Origin: Paracoccaceae bacterium
Lineage (GTDB): Bacteria; Pseudomonadota; Alphaproteobacteria; Rhodobacterales; Rhodobacteraceae
Assembly: GCA_030750975.1 (NCBI GenBank)
Contig: JASMHC010000018.1
Span: 124,001-188,000 of the forward strand
Direction: 5' to 3'
Length of the DNA: 64,000 nucleotides
Shown here: positions 10,736 to 20,353 of the stretch, one piece after another
How the letters are laid out: the number at the start of each line of letters is the position of its first letter
Position numbering within the stretch: position 1 is the stretch's first letter
Notes under the pieces: generated by a model
The model's database searches: none
Told to the model about the DNA's origin: nothing
The model's input: the letters and a program-made list of their open reading frames with translations, nothing else
Program-made: the position numbers and the translations under genes

Positions 10736-13700
10736 ATGCACGTCATCTTCCGCGAAAGTCATGGGCTGGAAGAATCCGAGACGCCCCGCGATCTTGGCCA
10801 AAGCCCGGCTGACCTGGTGGTTCTGTCCTTTTCCGACAGCGACCTGGGGGCGTTCGCGGAAGGATGGCATCGAGCGGATGGCGGGCTGCCATCGCTAAGG
10901 CTTGCCAATCTTGCCGATCTGAAACATCCGCTTTCGGTTGATACCTATATCGAGCAAACGCTGAATGGCGCCAAAGGCATCCTGATCCGGCTGATCGGTG
11001 GCGTGTCCTATTGGTCTTACGGGTTGGAACAGGTCTATCAATTGGCAAAGCAAAAGGGTCTGGCCCTTGCCGTCCTGCCTGCGGATGGTCGCTTGGATGA
11101 GCGCCTTGATGCATTCTCGACCCTGCCTGTATCGACATTGCGGCGTCTGGCGCATCTGTGCGACGCAGGCGGAGAGGTTGCGGCACAAGCCGCACTGGCC
11201 CAGCTGGCGCTTGCGGCCGGCCTTTATGCCGGGCCTGTCACCGGATCAAAATCCCTGCCGCCATTTGGGTGCTGGACACCTGAAACGGGGGTGACAAAGC
11301 CCGAAGATCTGGAGTCCTCTGACGCGCCTCTGATCGCAATTACCTTTTACCGCGCATATCTGGCGGCAGCGGATATTGCGCCGGTCAAAGCCCTGTTCAA
11401 GACCTTTCGCGCCAAGGGCTACCGCGTGGCCGCATTGTTTGCCCCGTCCCTGAAAGCACCGGATGCCAGCCGCTGGGTTGAACAGACGCTACAGCAGCTC
11501 AGGCCTGCGGTAATCGTCAACCTGACTGCGTTTTCCGCCAAGGGCGACAGCGGCCCATCCCCACTGGACGCGGTTGGCGTTCCTGTCTTTCAGGCGGCTC
11601 TGGCCACGTCGGACCGAACCAAATGGGCCGAAGCCGAACGCGGACTGTCCCCGGCTGATCTGGCGATGCATGTGGTTTTGCCAGAAGTTGACGGGCGGAT
11701 ATTTGCAGGCGTCACAAGCTTTAAGGAAGCTTTGGCGCTCGACCCTGCGTTGGAATTTTCACGAACCGTCCACAAAGCCGAAACCAGCCGCGCAACCGCC
11801 ATCACGGATCGCGTGGATAGTTGGGTGCGAATGGGCAGAAAATCAGCGTCCGACCGCAAATTGGCGATTGTTTTGTCCACCTATCCCGGACGGGATTGGC
11901 AGATGGCACATGCGGTGGGACTGGATGCATTGGCATCGGCGTCGGCCATTTTGGAAGACCTGCATGACGAAGGCTATCAGACGGGGGATGCAAGCGGTCT
12001 GTCGCCAAACTTTCTGACGGAAGCATTGGACAAACAAACGGTCATCCTTCCGCTTGATGCGTATCTACGCGACATCGAAGCGCTTCCAAAGAGCCTGCGA
12101 AACGATCTTCTGGCTGCATGGGGCAAACCGGAAAGTGATTCAAATTTCAAAGACGGCGCATTCCATCTGCCCGCGCTTCGGATGGGCAATATGCTGGTCG
12201 CCCTTCAACCCGAACGCGGACAACCGGACGCGCGCGATGATGATTACCACGATCTCAACCGCACACCCCGTCACGCCTATGTGGCATTCTACCTTTATCT
12301 AAGGCGCAAGTTTGGCGCGGATGCCCTGATCCATGTCGGGGCGCATGGAACGCTGGAATGGCTTCCCGGCAAGTCGGTGGCGCTGTCGGATACCTGCTGG
12401 CCCGAAGCACTGATCAAAGACCTGCCGGTCATTTACCCGTTCATTGTCAATGATCCTGGCGAAGCTGCGCAGGCAAAACGCCGAATTGCCGCGGTCACGC
12501 TCGGCCATGTTCCACCGCCGCTGAAGCAAAGCGAAACACCGCAAAGGTTATCCGGCCTCGAGGCGCTTCTGGATGAGTTCTCAAATGCCGAAGGGCTTGA
12601 CCCGAAACGCCGCGACCGTCTTCAACAGGAAATCCGTGATCAGGCCCGCGTCATAGGTGTGGAACAGGATCTCGGGATCACGGATGACATCAGTTCCGCC
12701 GAAGCACTGACGCGCATTGACCGAATGGTCTGCGACATCAAGGAAAGCCAATTCGGAGACGGGCTGCATGTTTGGGGTCGTGCCCCGCGCAATGCGGGCA
12801 GCTTTGACGTGACCCCTTCGGTCGCTGCGGAAAAACGGTCCTTGCTTGATGCGCTGAACGGCAAACGCATTGACGCCGGCCCAAGCGGATCGCCCTATCG
12901 CCGCCAATCGGATGTGCTGCCCACCGGGCGGAACCTGTTCACCACCGATCCACGGTCGGTGCCCACCCGTTCGGCCTATGCGCAAGGCGTGCGGTTGGCC
13001 GAGGAACTGGTCCGGCGGCACCTTCAGGAAGACGGCGACTATCCGAAAGGGTTGATCGTCGATCTGTGGGGATCGGCCACCATGCGCACGGCTGGCGAAG
13101 AATTTGCCATGGCGCTGCATTTGCTGGGCGTGAAACCCGTGTGGGACCAAGGGTCAGAACGTGTCAGCGGTATCGAAATCATCCCGATCGCCGAATTGGA
13201 GCGGCCGCGCATCGACGTGACTTTACGCATCTCCGGATTGTTCCGGGACGTATTTCCGTCGTTGTCCGGCGTGTTCTCACAAGCGGTCGAGGCGCTCAGA
13301 CATCGCGATGAAGCGCCCGATTGGAACCCGTTTGCAGGCTCTGCCAAGGGCTTTCGCGTGTTCGGACCGGCACCGGCAAGTTACGGCGTGGGTATGGGCC
13401 ATATGCTTGACACCTATACCGAGGCGGCGCGCCACGATGCAGGCGAGGCCTGGCTGACCGCCAGTTCCTGGGCGACAGACGGCGTGACGACCACTCGGGA
13501 TCTTGATGGTATCCGCGACAGGGTTGCTCGGGCGAATGCGTTCGTGCATCTTCAGGACTTGCGCGAAACTGATATCCTCTTGGCCGAGGATTATGCCACT
13601 CACGAGGCTGGCTTTGCAGCGGCAAAGGCCAATTCCGGCGGTCAGGCAACGCTTTATCACCTCGACAATACCGATCCCGACGCTCCCCGTGCCCGCACCC

Positions 13701-14035
13701 TGCCCGAAGAAATCGCGCGGGTGGTGCGAGCACGGGCAACCAATCCTGGATGGCTGGATGGAATGAAACGCCACGGTTTCCGAGGTGCGGCTGAGATTGC
13801 CGCAACGCTTGAACATATGGCGGCATTTTCGCATCTGGCCGATGCTGTCGGGGGGCACCTGTTTGATGCCTATCACGAGGTCACGTTGGAAGACCCCGAC
13901 ATTGTTGCCTTCATGGAGGAAACAAATCCGAAGGCCTTGCAAGCCATGAAAGACCGTTTCTCGGCCCTTCTGGACGCGGGGCTTTGGCAGACACGCCGAA
14001 ATTCGGTTCGGGCCAGCCAGGAGGCGTTGGAATGA
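10736..14035 (+). CDS. cobN: Cobaltochelatase subunit CobN
   Basis: The large corrin-binding subunit of the ATP-dependent CobNST chelatase, which inserts Co(II) into hydrogenobyrinic acid a,c-diamide. It has 1099 residues, at the short end for CobN (often about 1200). The diagnostic LIHVGAHGTLEWLPGKSVAL is near residue 530, and further conserved blocks (LIVDLWGSATMRTAGEEF; WTDG-like ASSWATDGVTTTRDLDG) follow. It starts 6 nt after cobW and overlaps cobG by 4 nt. The partner subunits CobS and CobT are not in this window. Confidence 0.96.
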   Translation: MHVIFRESHGLEESETPRDLGQSPADLVVLSFSDSDLGAFAEGWHRADGGLPSLRLANLADLKHPLSVDTYIEQTLNGAKGILIRLIGGVSYWSYGLEQVYQLAKQKGLALAVLPADGRLDERLDAFSTLPVSTLRRLAHLCDAGGEVAAQAALAQLALAAGLYAGPVTGSKSLPPFGCWTPETGVTKPEDLESSDAPLIAITFYRAYLAAADIAPVKALFKTFRAKGYRVAALFAPSLKAPDASRWVEQTLQQLRPAVIVNLTAFSAKGDSGPSPLDAVGVPVFQAALATSDRTKWAEAERGLSPADLAMHVVLPEVDGRIFAGVTSFKEALALDPALEFSRTVHKAETSRATAITDRVDSWVRMGRKSASDRKLAIVLSTYPGRDWQMAHAVGLDALASASAILEDLHDEGYQTGDASGLSPNFLTEALDKQTVILPLDAYLRDIEALPKSLRNDLLAAWGKPESDSNFKDGAFHLPALRMGNMLVALQPERGQPDARDDDYHDLNRTPRHAYVAFYLYLRRKFGADALIHVGAHGTLEWLPGKSVALSDTCWPEALIKDLPVIYPFIVNDPGEAAQAKRRIAAVTLGHVPPPLKQSETPQRLSGLEALLDEFSNAEGLDPKRRDRLQQEIRDQARVIGVEQDLGITDDISSAEALTRIDRMVCDIKESQFGDGLHVWGRAPRNAGSFDVTPSVAAEKRSLLDALNGKRIDAGPSGSPYRRQSDVLPTGRNLFTTDPRSVPTRSAYAQGVRLAEELVRRHLQEDGDYPKGLIVDLWGSATMRTAGEEFAMALHLLGVKPVWDQGSERVSGIEIIPIAELERPRIDVTLRISGLFRDVFPSLSGVFSQAVEALRHRDEAPDWNPFAGSAKGFRVFGPAPASYGVGMGHMLDTYTEAARHDAGEAWLTASSWATDGVTTTRDLDGIRDRVARANAFVHLQDLRETDILLAEDYATHEAGFAAAKANSGGQATLYHLDNTDPDAPRARTLPEEIARVVRARATNPGWLDGMKRHGFRGAAEIAATLEHMAAFSHLADAVGGHLFDAYHEVTLEDPDIVAFMEETNPKALQAMKDRFSALLDAGLWQTRRNSVRASQEALE

Positions 14036-15156
14036 GCACACCGATCGTTCAAGGCTGGTGCCCGGGGGCTTTCAAACCGATGATGTCCGGTGACGGGCTG
14101 GTTGTGCGCATCCGGCCCATAGCGGCGGAAATTTCGCCGATCCAGGCCGAAGGAATTGCCGCTGCCGCGCTTGAGTTCGGCAACGGTTTCATTGATCTGA
14201 CCAACCGCGCCAATCTGCAAATTCGCGGTGTTTCCACCGACAATTATCCGCGTTTGATGGACCGCTTGGCCGGTCTGGATCTGCTGGATGAAGACCCAGA
14301 TAATGAGCCGAAGCGCAATATCGTTCTGACGCCCTTTTATACGGAAAACGATCTTTCGCATCGGCTGTATCAAGCGCTGTTGGCGCGATTGCCGGACTTT
14401 CCACTTTTCCCCGGAAAATTTGGCTTTTCAATCGATTGCGGGCCGAAGCTTGTTTTGAAAGATGTGCCCGCAGACATTCGGTTTGAAACTTCGGCAGCCC
14501 AGGGAATTATTGTCCGGGCCGAAGGATGCGCAACAGGGGTTGAGGTCAGCGAAGCCCAATCGGTCGACATGGCGCTGGCGCTGGCAGACTGGTTTATGAA
14601 GACACGGCCCGACGATATCCGCCGCATGCCCAAACTGTTGCTTCAGCAAAAGCTTCCTGCCGAATTTCAAGGCAGCGGCCCTGCCGATACAAGCGAACAA
14701 TCTTTGCCGGGCAACATCAATGGCGGGCTGTCACTGGCGGTTCCCTTTGGACCGCTTCAAGCCGAAGAACTGAGCAAACTTTCCAAGTTGGACACAGCGC
14801 TGCGTGTCACTCCGTGGCATGCGCTGTGGATGGAGGGTGTGGATGCAGTGCAAAACACCCGCTTGATCTCGGACGCAAGCGATCCGGTGTTGCGAGTTCA
14901 TGCTTGCGCCGGACATCCCTTTTGCCCGCAGGCAACGGTCAAAACCCGCCAGTTGGCGGCTGATCTTGCCGGTCGTTGGGATGGGCAATTGCACGTCTCA
15001 GGATGTTCAAAGGGCTGCGCCTTTCCCAAATCCGCCGATGTCACATTGGTCGGTCGCGACGGTACATTTGATCTTGTGACAAACGGCGCACCGTGGGATG
15101 AGGCCCGCCAGACCGGCCTTGCCCCGGACACACTGAAAGAATTGGACCTGACCTGA
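14032..15156 (+). CDS. cobG: Precorrin-3B synthase
   Basis: An oxygen-dependent enzyme that prepares precorrin-3A for ring contraction; its presence marks the aerobic route. It has 374 residues and belongs to the nitrite/sulfite reductase-like family. The paired cysteine motifs CAGHPFCPQA and SGCSKGCAFP (about residues 290-330) would hold the 4Fe-4S cluster. It starts in an ATGA overlap with cobN and shares one base with cobH. Confidence 0.94.
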   Translation: MSTPIVQGWCPGAFKPMMSGDGLVVRIRPIAAEISPIQAEGIAAAALEFGNGFIDLTNRANLQIRGVSTDNYPRLMDRLAGLDLLDEDPDNEPKRNIVLTPFYTENDLSHRLYQALLARLPDFPLFPGKFGFSIDCGPKLVLKDVPADIRFETSAAQGIIVRAEGCATGVEVSEAQSVDMALALADWFMKTRPDDIRRMPKLLLQQKLPAEFQGSGPADTSEQSLPGNINGGLSLAVPFGPLQAEELSKLSKLDTALRVTPWHALWMEGVDAVQNTRLISDASDPVLRVHACAGHPFCPQATVKTRQLAADLAGRWDGQLHVSGCSKGCAFPKSADVTLVGRDGTFDLVTNGAPWDEARQTGLAPDTLKELDLT

Positions 15157-15785
15157 TGCCATACGAATACGAAAAAAACGGGGCGGCGATCTATCTTGAA
15201 AGCTTTGCGACAATCCGGCGCGAGGCAAAGTTGGATCGTTTCGACAAGAACGAAGAACAGGTTGTTGTCCGGATGATCCATGCATCAGGCATGGTCGGGC
15301 TGGAAGACCATGTAGAATTCTCGCCCGGTTTCGTAACTGCGGCGCGGGGGGCGTTGGAAAACGGTGCGCCGATATTCTGTGATGCACGGATGGTTAGCGA
15401 AGGCGTCACCCGCCCGCGCCTTCCTGCCGAAAACGACGTGATTTGCACTTTGCATGCGGATGGGATCCATGACTTGGCAGCTAAAATGGGCAATACCCGT
15501 TCGGCCGCCGCGCTGGAACACTGGCGTGACCGGTTGGGTGGCTCGGTCGTCGCGATAGGCAACGCGCCGACAGCGCTTTTTCATTTGCTGAATATGCTGG
15601 AAGACCCTGACTGCCCCCGGCCCGCCGCGATCATCGGCTGCCCCGTGGGATTTGTCGGCGCGGCCGAAAGCAAAGACGCGCTTTGGGCCGATCAACCGGT
15701 GCCTTGTTGTATTGTCAAAGGTCGTTTGGGTGGCAGTGCCATCACCGTCGCGGCCATCAACGCAATCGCGAGTCGCAAAGAATGA
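15156..15785 (+). CDS. cobH: Precorrin-8X methylmutase
   Basis: Moves the C11 methyl group to C12 to give hydrogenobyrinic acid. It has 209 residues, the standard size. The catalytic histidine lies in RMIHASGMVG at about residues 41-50, and AIIGCPVGFVGAAESK near 150 is a family hallmark. It overlaps cobG by one base and cobI by 4 nt. Confidence 0.96.
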   Translation: MPYEYEKNGAAIYLESFATIRREAKLDRFDKNEEQVVVRMIHASGMVGLEDHVEFSPGFVTAARGALENGAPIFCDARMVSEGVTRPRLPAENDVICTLHADGIHDLAAKMGNTRSAAALEHWRDRLGGSVVAIGNAPTALFHLLNMLEDPDCPRPAAIIGCPVGFVGAAESKDALWADQPVPCCIVKGRLGGSAITVAAINAIASRKE

Positions 15786-16507
15786 GCGGAACGATTTACG
15801 GCATCGGGCTTGGTCCCGGCAGTCCCGAGCTGATGAGCGTCAAGGCGGATCGCCTTGTGCGCAGTGCCAAACACGTCGCATATTTCCGCAAGGCAGGCCG
15901 CAAAGGTCAGGCCCGACAGATCGTTGAGGGCATGCTGGCGGATAATGCAGTGGAAATTCCAATGGAATACCCGGTGACGACCGAGATTCCGGTGGAAGAT
16001 CCGCGTTATAACAAGGTTCTGTCCGAGTTTTACCGCGACTGCACCAAGCGTCTTGGCGCCCTGGCGGAAGAAGGCGAAGATGTTGCCGTGCTTTGTGAAG
16101 GCGACCCGTTCTTCTACGGTTCGTTCATGCACCTGTTCACACGGCTGAAAGACGCTCATCCGGTTGAGGTGATCCCCGCAATCACCGGCATGTCCGGCGC
16201 ATGGACGGCGACCGGAATGCCGATCACATGGGGCGACGACGTGTTGACCGTTTTGGCCGGCACGTTGTCGGAATACGAGTTGACCAAGCATATGGCGGAA
16301 ACTGACGCCTTGGTGGTTATGAAAATTGGACGCAATATCAACAAAATACGCCGCGCCCTTAAAGTTGCGGGCAAGTATGATGATGCCTGGCTGGTCGAAT
16401 ACGCGACGATGGCCAGGCAAACTGTTCAGAAATTAAGTGAAACGCCCGAAGGGATCGCCCCCTATTTTGCAATCATCGTCGTGCACGGCCACGGGCGTCG
16501 TCCATGA
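15782..16507 (+). CDS. cobI: Precorrin-2 C20-methyltransferase
   Basis: A SAM-dependent enzyme of the cobalamin methylase family that converts precorrin-2 to precorrin-3A. It has 241 residues. The N-terminal GIGLGPGSPELMSVKA, the SAM loop CEGDPFFYGSFMHL (about residues 106-119) and the central VIPAITGMSGAW are visible. It starts at the ATGA overlap with cobH; a longer reading would lie inside cobH. Confidence 0.95.
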   Translation: MSGTIYGIGLGPGSPELMSVKADRLVRSAKHVAYFRKAGRKGQARQIVEGMLADNAVEIPMEYPVTTEIPVEDPRYNKVLSEFYRDCTKRLGALAEEGEDVAVLCEGDPFFYGSFMHLFTRLKDAHPVEVIPAITGMSGAWTATGMPITWGDDVLTVLAGTLSEYELTKHMAETDALVVMKIGRNINKIRRALKVAGKYDDAWLVEYATMARQTVQKLSETPEGIAPYFAIIVVHGHGRRP

Positions 16508-17256
16508 CCGGCAAGCTGTATATCGTTGGACTTGGCCCGGGAAATGACGCTCTGGTCACGCCAGAAGTTTCGGCTGCATTGTCCCAAGCCACTGATATCG
16601 TTGGCTATATCCCCTATGTCGAACGCATCGCCGCCCGCGACGGGCTGCGCTTGCACCCCAGCGACAACCGCGTGGAAATAGACCGCTCGCGTCATGCGAT
16701 TGACATGGCCAGCGAAGGCAAATGCGTAGTGGTGGTTTCATCCGGTGATCCGGGTGTTTTTGCCATGGCATCAGCGGTTTTTGAAGCGGTTGAGGCAGGA
16801 CCGAAGGAATGGCGCGAACTTGATATTCAGGTTCTGCCGGGGATCACTGCAATGCTGGCCGCCTCTGCCCGCGCCGGGGCGCCTTTAGGGCATGATTTCT
16901 GCGCGATAAACCTAAGCGACAATCTGAAGCCCTGGTCGTTGATCGAAAAACGCCTTCGGTTTGCAGCCCAGGCAGATTTTGCCATGGCGTTCTATAATCC
17001 ACGCTCGAAGTCCAGACCGGAAGGCTTTGAAAAAACACTGCAAATCCTGAAGGAAGAATGCCAGGACAGCCGACCCGTGATTTTTGCCAGAAATGTTTCA
17101 CGCCCGGATGAAACGATCCGCGTGGTGCCGCTGGATCAAACAACTGCGGACATGGCAGACATGCGCACGATGGTGCTGGTCGGATCGTCGCAAACCCGTG
17201 TCATAGAACGCTGCAATGCTGCGCCGCTGGTTTACACCCCAAGGTCGGTCGGATGA
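16504..17256 (+). CDS. cobJ: Precorrin-3B C17-methyltransferase
   Basis: Methylates C17 and drives ring contraction, yielding precorrin-4. It has 250 residues of the methylase fold: GLGPGNDALVTPE at the N-terminus, the SAM loop VVVSSGDPGVFAMASAVFE near 78-96, and FYNPRSKSRPEG near 160, specific for CobJ. It overlaps cobI by 4 nt and its end overlaps convergent cobK by 25 nt, closing the + strand run that began at the riboswitch. Confidence 0.95.
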   Translation: MTGKLYIVGLGPGNDALVTPEVSAALSQATDIVGYIPYVERIAARDGLRLHPSDNRVEIDRSRHAIDMASEGKCVVVVSSGDPGVFAMASAVFEAVEAGPKEWRELDIQVLPGITAMLAASARAGAPLGHDFCAINLSDNLKPWSLIEKRLRFAAQADFAMAFYNPRSKSRPEGFEKTLQILKEECQDSRPVIFARNVSRPDETIRVVPLDQTTADMADMRTMVLVGSSQTRVIERCNAAPLVYTPRSVG

Positions 17257-17984
17257 GCAATCCACGCCATAATCGCGTTGACGTCGTGCATTTCCTGCCT
17301 ATCGGGCAATTCCGGGCGGTCGATCATCAGAACGTCAATCCCCAACGCGCGGGCCGCATCAATTTTGGAACGCGCCCCGTCGCCGCCAGAGTTCTTGGAA
17401 ACAACCAGATCAACCCCATGCGTCCTGAGAAGGGCAAGATCATCGTCAAAGGTGAACGGCCCACGGGCAATGACGATTTTTGCATTCGGAAAGGCCAATG
17501 GTTTTGCGGGTTCATCGACCAGCCGCATCAGATAAAAATGCTGGGGTGCACCAAGGAAAGCGCTAAGATGCATGCGACCGATGGCAAGAAACACCCGTCT
17601 GGGTTCGCCGACCATGGTTTTGGCGGCCTGCTCGATGCTGTCCACATGGGTCCAGCTATCCCCCGCCTGCGCGATCCATGGCGCCCGGGTCAAGGCCACA
17701 AGCGGGACGCCCGCCAAACGGCAGGCTTCGACCGCATTGCGGCTTATCTGGGCCGCAAAGGGATGTGTGGCGTCAATTACGCGGGTCACGGCATTGCTTC
17801 GAAGATAATCGGCAAACCCAGCGACACCGCCGAAACCACCCACACGCATAGTCAGGGGTTGCGGCTTCAAACTGTCCACGCGCCCCGCAAAAGACATCAC
17901 GGCTGGCAACCCTGCATCGGCAACCTTGCGGGCCAAGGCGCTGGCCTCCACAGTACCTCCGAGAATAAGGAGGTTCTCCGCCAT
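17232..17984 (-). CDS. cobK: Precorrin-6A reductase
   Basis: NADPH-dependent reduction of precorrin-6A to 6B. It has 250 residues. The N-terminal LILGGTVEASALAR is the nucleotide-binding start, and VIDATHPFAAQIS near residue 70 and SKNSGGDGARSKIDAA near 200 are CobK signatures. The ATG at 17984 shares two bases with the divergent cobL ATG, and GGAG lies about 10 nt upstream inside cobL. It is the only minus-strand gene within the otherwise + strand methylase block. Confidence 0.94.
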   Translation of the reverse strand: MAENLLILGGTVEASALARKVADAGLPAVMSFAGRVDSLKPQPLTMRVGGFGGVAGFADYLRSNAVTRVIDATHPFAAQISRNAVEACRLAGVPLVALTRAPWIAQAGDSWTHVDSIEQAAKTMVGEPRRVFLAIGRMHLSAFLGAPQHFYLMRLVDEPAKPLAFPNAKIVIARGPFTFDDDLALLRTHGVDLVVSKNSGGDGARSKIDAARALGIDVLMIDRPELPDRQEMHDVNAIMAWIAHPTDLGV

Positions 17985-19182
17985 GTCTGAAACTCCGTGG
18001 CTAAGCATAATCGGGCTGGGCGAAGATGGACCGGAAGGGCTGTCGCCCGCAAGCCGGAATGCGCTTGAGGCGGCGGAAATCATCATGGGGCCGCAGCGAC
18101 ATCTGGATTTGCTGGGAAGAATCGAAGCAAAGGCAATCACATGGCCTGTGCCATTCTCGGACGGTGTTGAAAAACTTCTAAGCTTTCGCGGACGCAACGT
18201 GGCGATGCTTGTTTCAGGTGATCCGTTCTGGTTCGGCGCTGGCAGCACCATCGAAAAACACCTTGAGCCGTTTGAATGGACGGCCCACCCGAATGTCTCG
18301 ACCTTTTCTCTTGCCGCTTCGCGTTTGGGGTGGAGCCTGCAAGATACAACCTGTCTGGGCCTTCACGCGGCCCCTGTTCAGGCGCTGCGCGCGAGCCTGG
18401 CAAACGGTCAGAAAGCCATTGTGCTTTTGCGTGACGGAGCAGCGGTAACAACGCTTGCCAACTATCTGAAAGAACAAGGCTTTGGGGAAACCCGCATTCA
18501 TATTCTCGAGGCGTTGAACGGGACGCGGGAAAGAATGCGAAGTGTTTTGGCAAGCGACGTCATGCCGGATGATATCCAACACCCGGTTTGCTTGGGCGTC
18601 GAAATCAGCGGCACCGGCGACAGCTTGCCCCTGTCTTCAGGCCGACCGGACAGCTGGTTCGAACATGATGGCCAGATCACCAAGCAACCGGTCCGTGCCA
18701 TCACCCTGTCAGCCCTCGCCCCGACCGCAGGAGAGTATCTTTGGGACATCGGCGGCGGTTCCGGGTCCATTTCAGTCGAATGGTGTCTGAGCCACCCGAA
18801 AAACCGCGCGACGGTGATCGAAACCCGCGCCGACCGCGCCGATCGTATTCAGCAAAACGCCCGCAAGTTCGGATTAAGTGGCATCCGTGTTGTGCAGACA
18901 AAGGCGCCCGAAGGTCTGGCCGATCTGGATCTACCCGACGCGGTCTTTATCGGTGGTGGGCTAAGTGACGATCTTCTGGAAACCCTGACACAGCACCTTC
19001 CGGCAAAGACCCGTATCGTGGCGAATTCGGTGACGCTTGAAAGCGACGCTTTGCTGACCCGCTGGCAGGAAAAGCTGGGCGGAGATTTGATCAGGCTCGA
19101 GCTGTCATCATTGTCCCGCATCGGACCACGGCGCGGCTGGAAAGCGGCCTATCCGCTTGTGCAATGGAGCGTCAAACTATGA
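17983..19182 (+). CDS. cobL: Precorrin-6B C5,15-methyltransferase (decarboxylating), CbiE-CbiT fusion
   Basis: It has 399 residues with two domains. The N-terminal CbiE-like methylase (LSIIGLGEDGPEGLSP, then LVSGDPFWFGAG near 70) acts at C5. The C-terminal CbiT-like domain (DIGGGSGSISVEW near 254) acts at C15 and decarboxylates. A strong AAGGAGG (17967-17973) precedes the ATG by 9 nt. The gene is divergent from cobK with overlapping start codons and overlaps cobE by 4 nt. Confidence 0.95.
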   Translation: MSETPWLSIIGLGEDGPEGLSPASRNALEAAEIIMGPQRHLDLLGRIEAKAITWPVPFSDGVEKLLSFRGRNVAMLVSGDPFWFGAGSTIEKHLEPFEWTAHPNVSTFSLAASRLGWSLQDTTCLGLHAAPVQALRASLANGQKAIVLLRDGAAVTTLANYLKEQGFGETRIHILEALNGTRERMRSVLASDVMPDDIQHPVCLGVEISGTGDSLPLSSGRPDSWFEHDGQITKQPVRAITLSALAPTAGEYLWDIGGGSGSISVEWCLSHPKNRATVIETRADRADRIQQNARKFGLSGIRVVQTKAPEGLADLDLPDAVFIGGGLSDDLLETLTQHLPAKTRIVANSVTLESDALLTRWQEKLGGDLIRLELSSLSRIGPRRGWKAAYPLVQWSVKL

Positions 19183-19562
19183 TCATCGCTGGCTTCGGTT
19201 TCAGGACTTCAGCTTCGATGGGCAGCCTTTTGAATGCGCTTGAAAAAGCCTGTTCAGACAGGTCGGTCACGAAAGCGGAAATTCGCGTGATCGCGGCCCC
19301 TGAAGACAAAATCGAAAGCCCTGAGTTTCGCAAATTCTGCGAATTTCTTTCCATCGTCGCAACACCCGTGTCGGCCGGTAATATGATCGCGGCGGACACG
19401 CTTACACATTCGCCCCGCGTACAAGACATGCGTGGGACCGGCAGCGTGGCCGAAGCCTGCACCCTATCTGTGGCAGGTCCCGCTGGTCAGCTGCTTGGCC
19501 CGCGCGTGGTCTCGGAGGATCGAATGGCAACTTGCGCCCTTGCAAAAGGAGACCCCTCGTGA
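19179..19562 (+). CDS. cobE: CobE / CbiG C-terminal-like protein
   Basis: A 127-residue protein of the CbiG C-terminal domain family, with [12 protein letters not shown] at the start and [14 protein letters not shown] near residue 85. CobE is needed for aerobic corrin synthesis, but its exact step is not settled. It starts in an ATGA overlap with cobL and overlaps cobM by 4 nt (GTGA), as part of the cobL-cobE-cobM-cobB-cobA-cobF run. Confidence 0.9.
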   Translation: MIIAGFGFRTSASMGSLLNALEKACSDRSVTKAEIRVIAAPEDKIESPEFRKFCEFLSIVATPVSAGNMIAADTLTHSPRVQDMRGTGSVAEACTLSVAGPAGQLLGPRVVSEDRMATCALAKGDPS

Positions 19563-20353
19563 CTGTCCATTTCATCGGCGCCGGACCGGGCGCCCCTGAT
19601 TTGCTGACCATAAGAGGGCGCGATCTGATCGCCTCGTGCCCGGTTTGCCTTTACGCAGGCTCTTTGGTTCCGAAGGCCATCCTGGATCATTGTCCGGACG
19701 GCGCGAAAATCATCAACACAGCGCCGCTTGATCTGGATGCGATTGTCGCCGAATGCCGGAAGGCGACAAAAGCGGGGCTTGATGTGGCGCGTCTGCATTC
19801 CGGCGACCTGTCGGTCTGGTCGGCTATGGGCGAACAACTTCGTCGCCTGAAGGCCGAAGGCATCCCTGTCAGCGTAACACCGGGTGTGCCGTCATTCGCC
19901 GCCGCAGCAGCTGCCTTGGGCAACGAGCTGACCTTGCCGGGCCTTGCCCAATCGGTCGTTCTGACCCGCACCCCCGGCCGCGCGTCTTCCATGCCGGAAA
20001 GTGAAAGCCTGCGAAATTTTGCCGCCACCGGCGCGACCTTGGCAATTCACTTGTCGATTGGCAATCTGGACAATGTCATTGCCGATCTGGCACCCGCTTA
20101 CGGCCCTGATTGTCCGGTGGCCATTGTCTATCGCGCGTCATGGCCGGATCAGCAGATTATCCGCACGACGCTTGCCAAGCTGAAATCGGATGTGACGCCG
20201 AATATCACCCGAACGGCACTTATTCTGGTTGGCCCGGCACTGGGCGAAGAGGCGTTTGACGACAGCTGCCTATACGCCGCAGATTATGATCGCCGCTACA
20301 GACCGCAAACGGCTGACTCTCCCTGGAGCGAATGGAAAGAAGGCGATGACTAA
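19559..20353 (+). CDS. cobM: Precorrin-4 C11-methyltransferase
   Basis: Methylates C11 of precorrin-4 to give precorrin-5. It has 264 residues. The N-terminal [16 protein letters not shown] and the SAM loop [16 protein letters not shown] at about 77-92 are visible, and [11 protein letters not shown] near 195 is typical. The start is taken as GTG 19559 at the GTGA overlap with cobE, giving the family-like [11 protein letters not shown]; an upstream ATG lies inside cobE. Confidence 0.95.
   Translation: MTVHFIGAGPGAPDLLTIRGRDLIASCPVCLYAGSLVPKAILDHCPDGAKIINTAPLDLDAIVAECRKATKAGLDVARLHSGDLSVWSAMGEQLRRLKAEGIPVSVTPGVPSFAAAAAALGNELTLPGLAQSVVLTRTPGRASSMPESESLRNFAATGATLAIHLSIGNLDNVIADLAPAYGPDCPVAIVYRASWPDQQIIRTTLAKLKSDVTPNITRTALILVGPALGEEAFDDSCLYAADYDRRYRPQTADSPWSEWKEGDD

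Noticed and set aside
9704-10870. A 388-codon minus-strand frame antisense to cobW
   Set aside because: It is a shadow of cobW. The + strand has P-loop and CxCC motifs and operon overlaps; the antisense protein has no family look.
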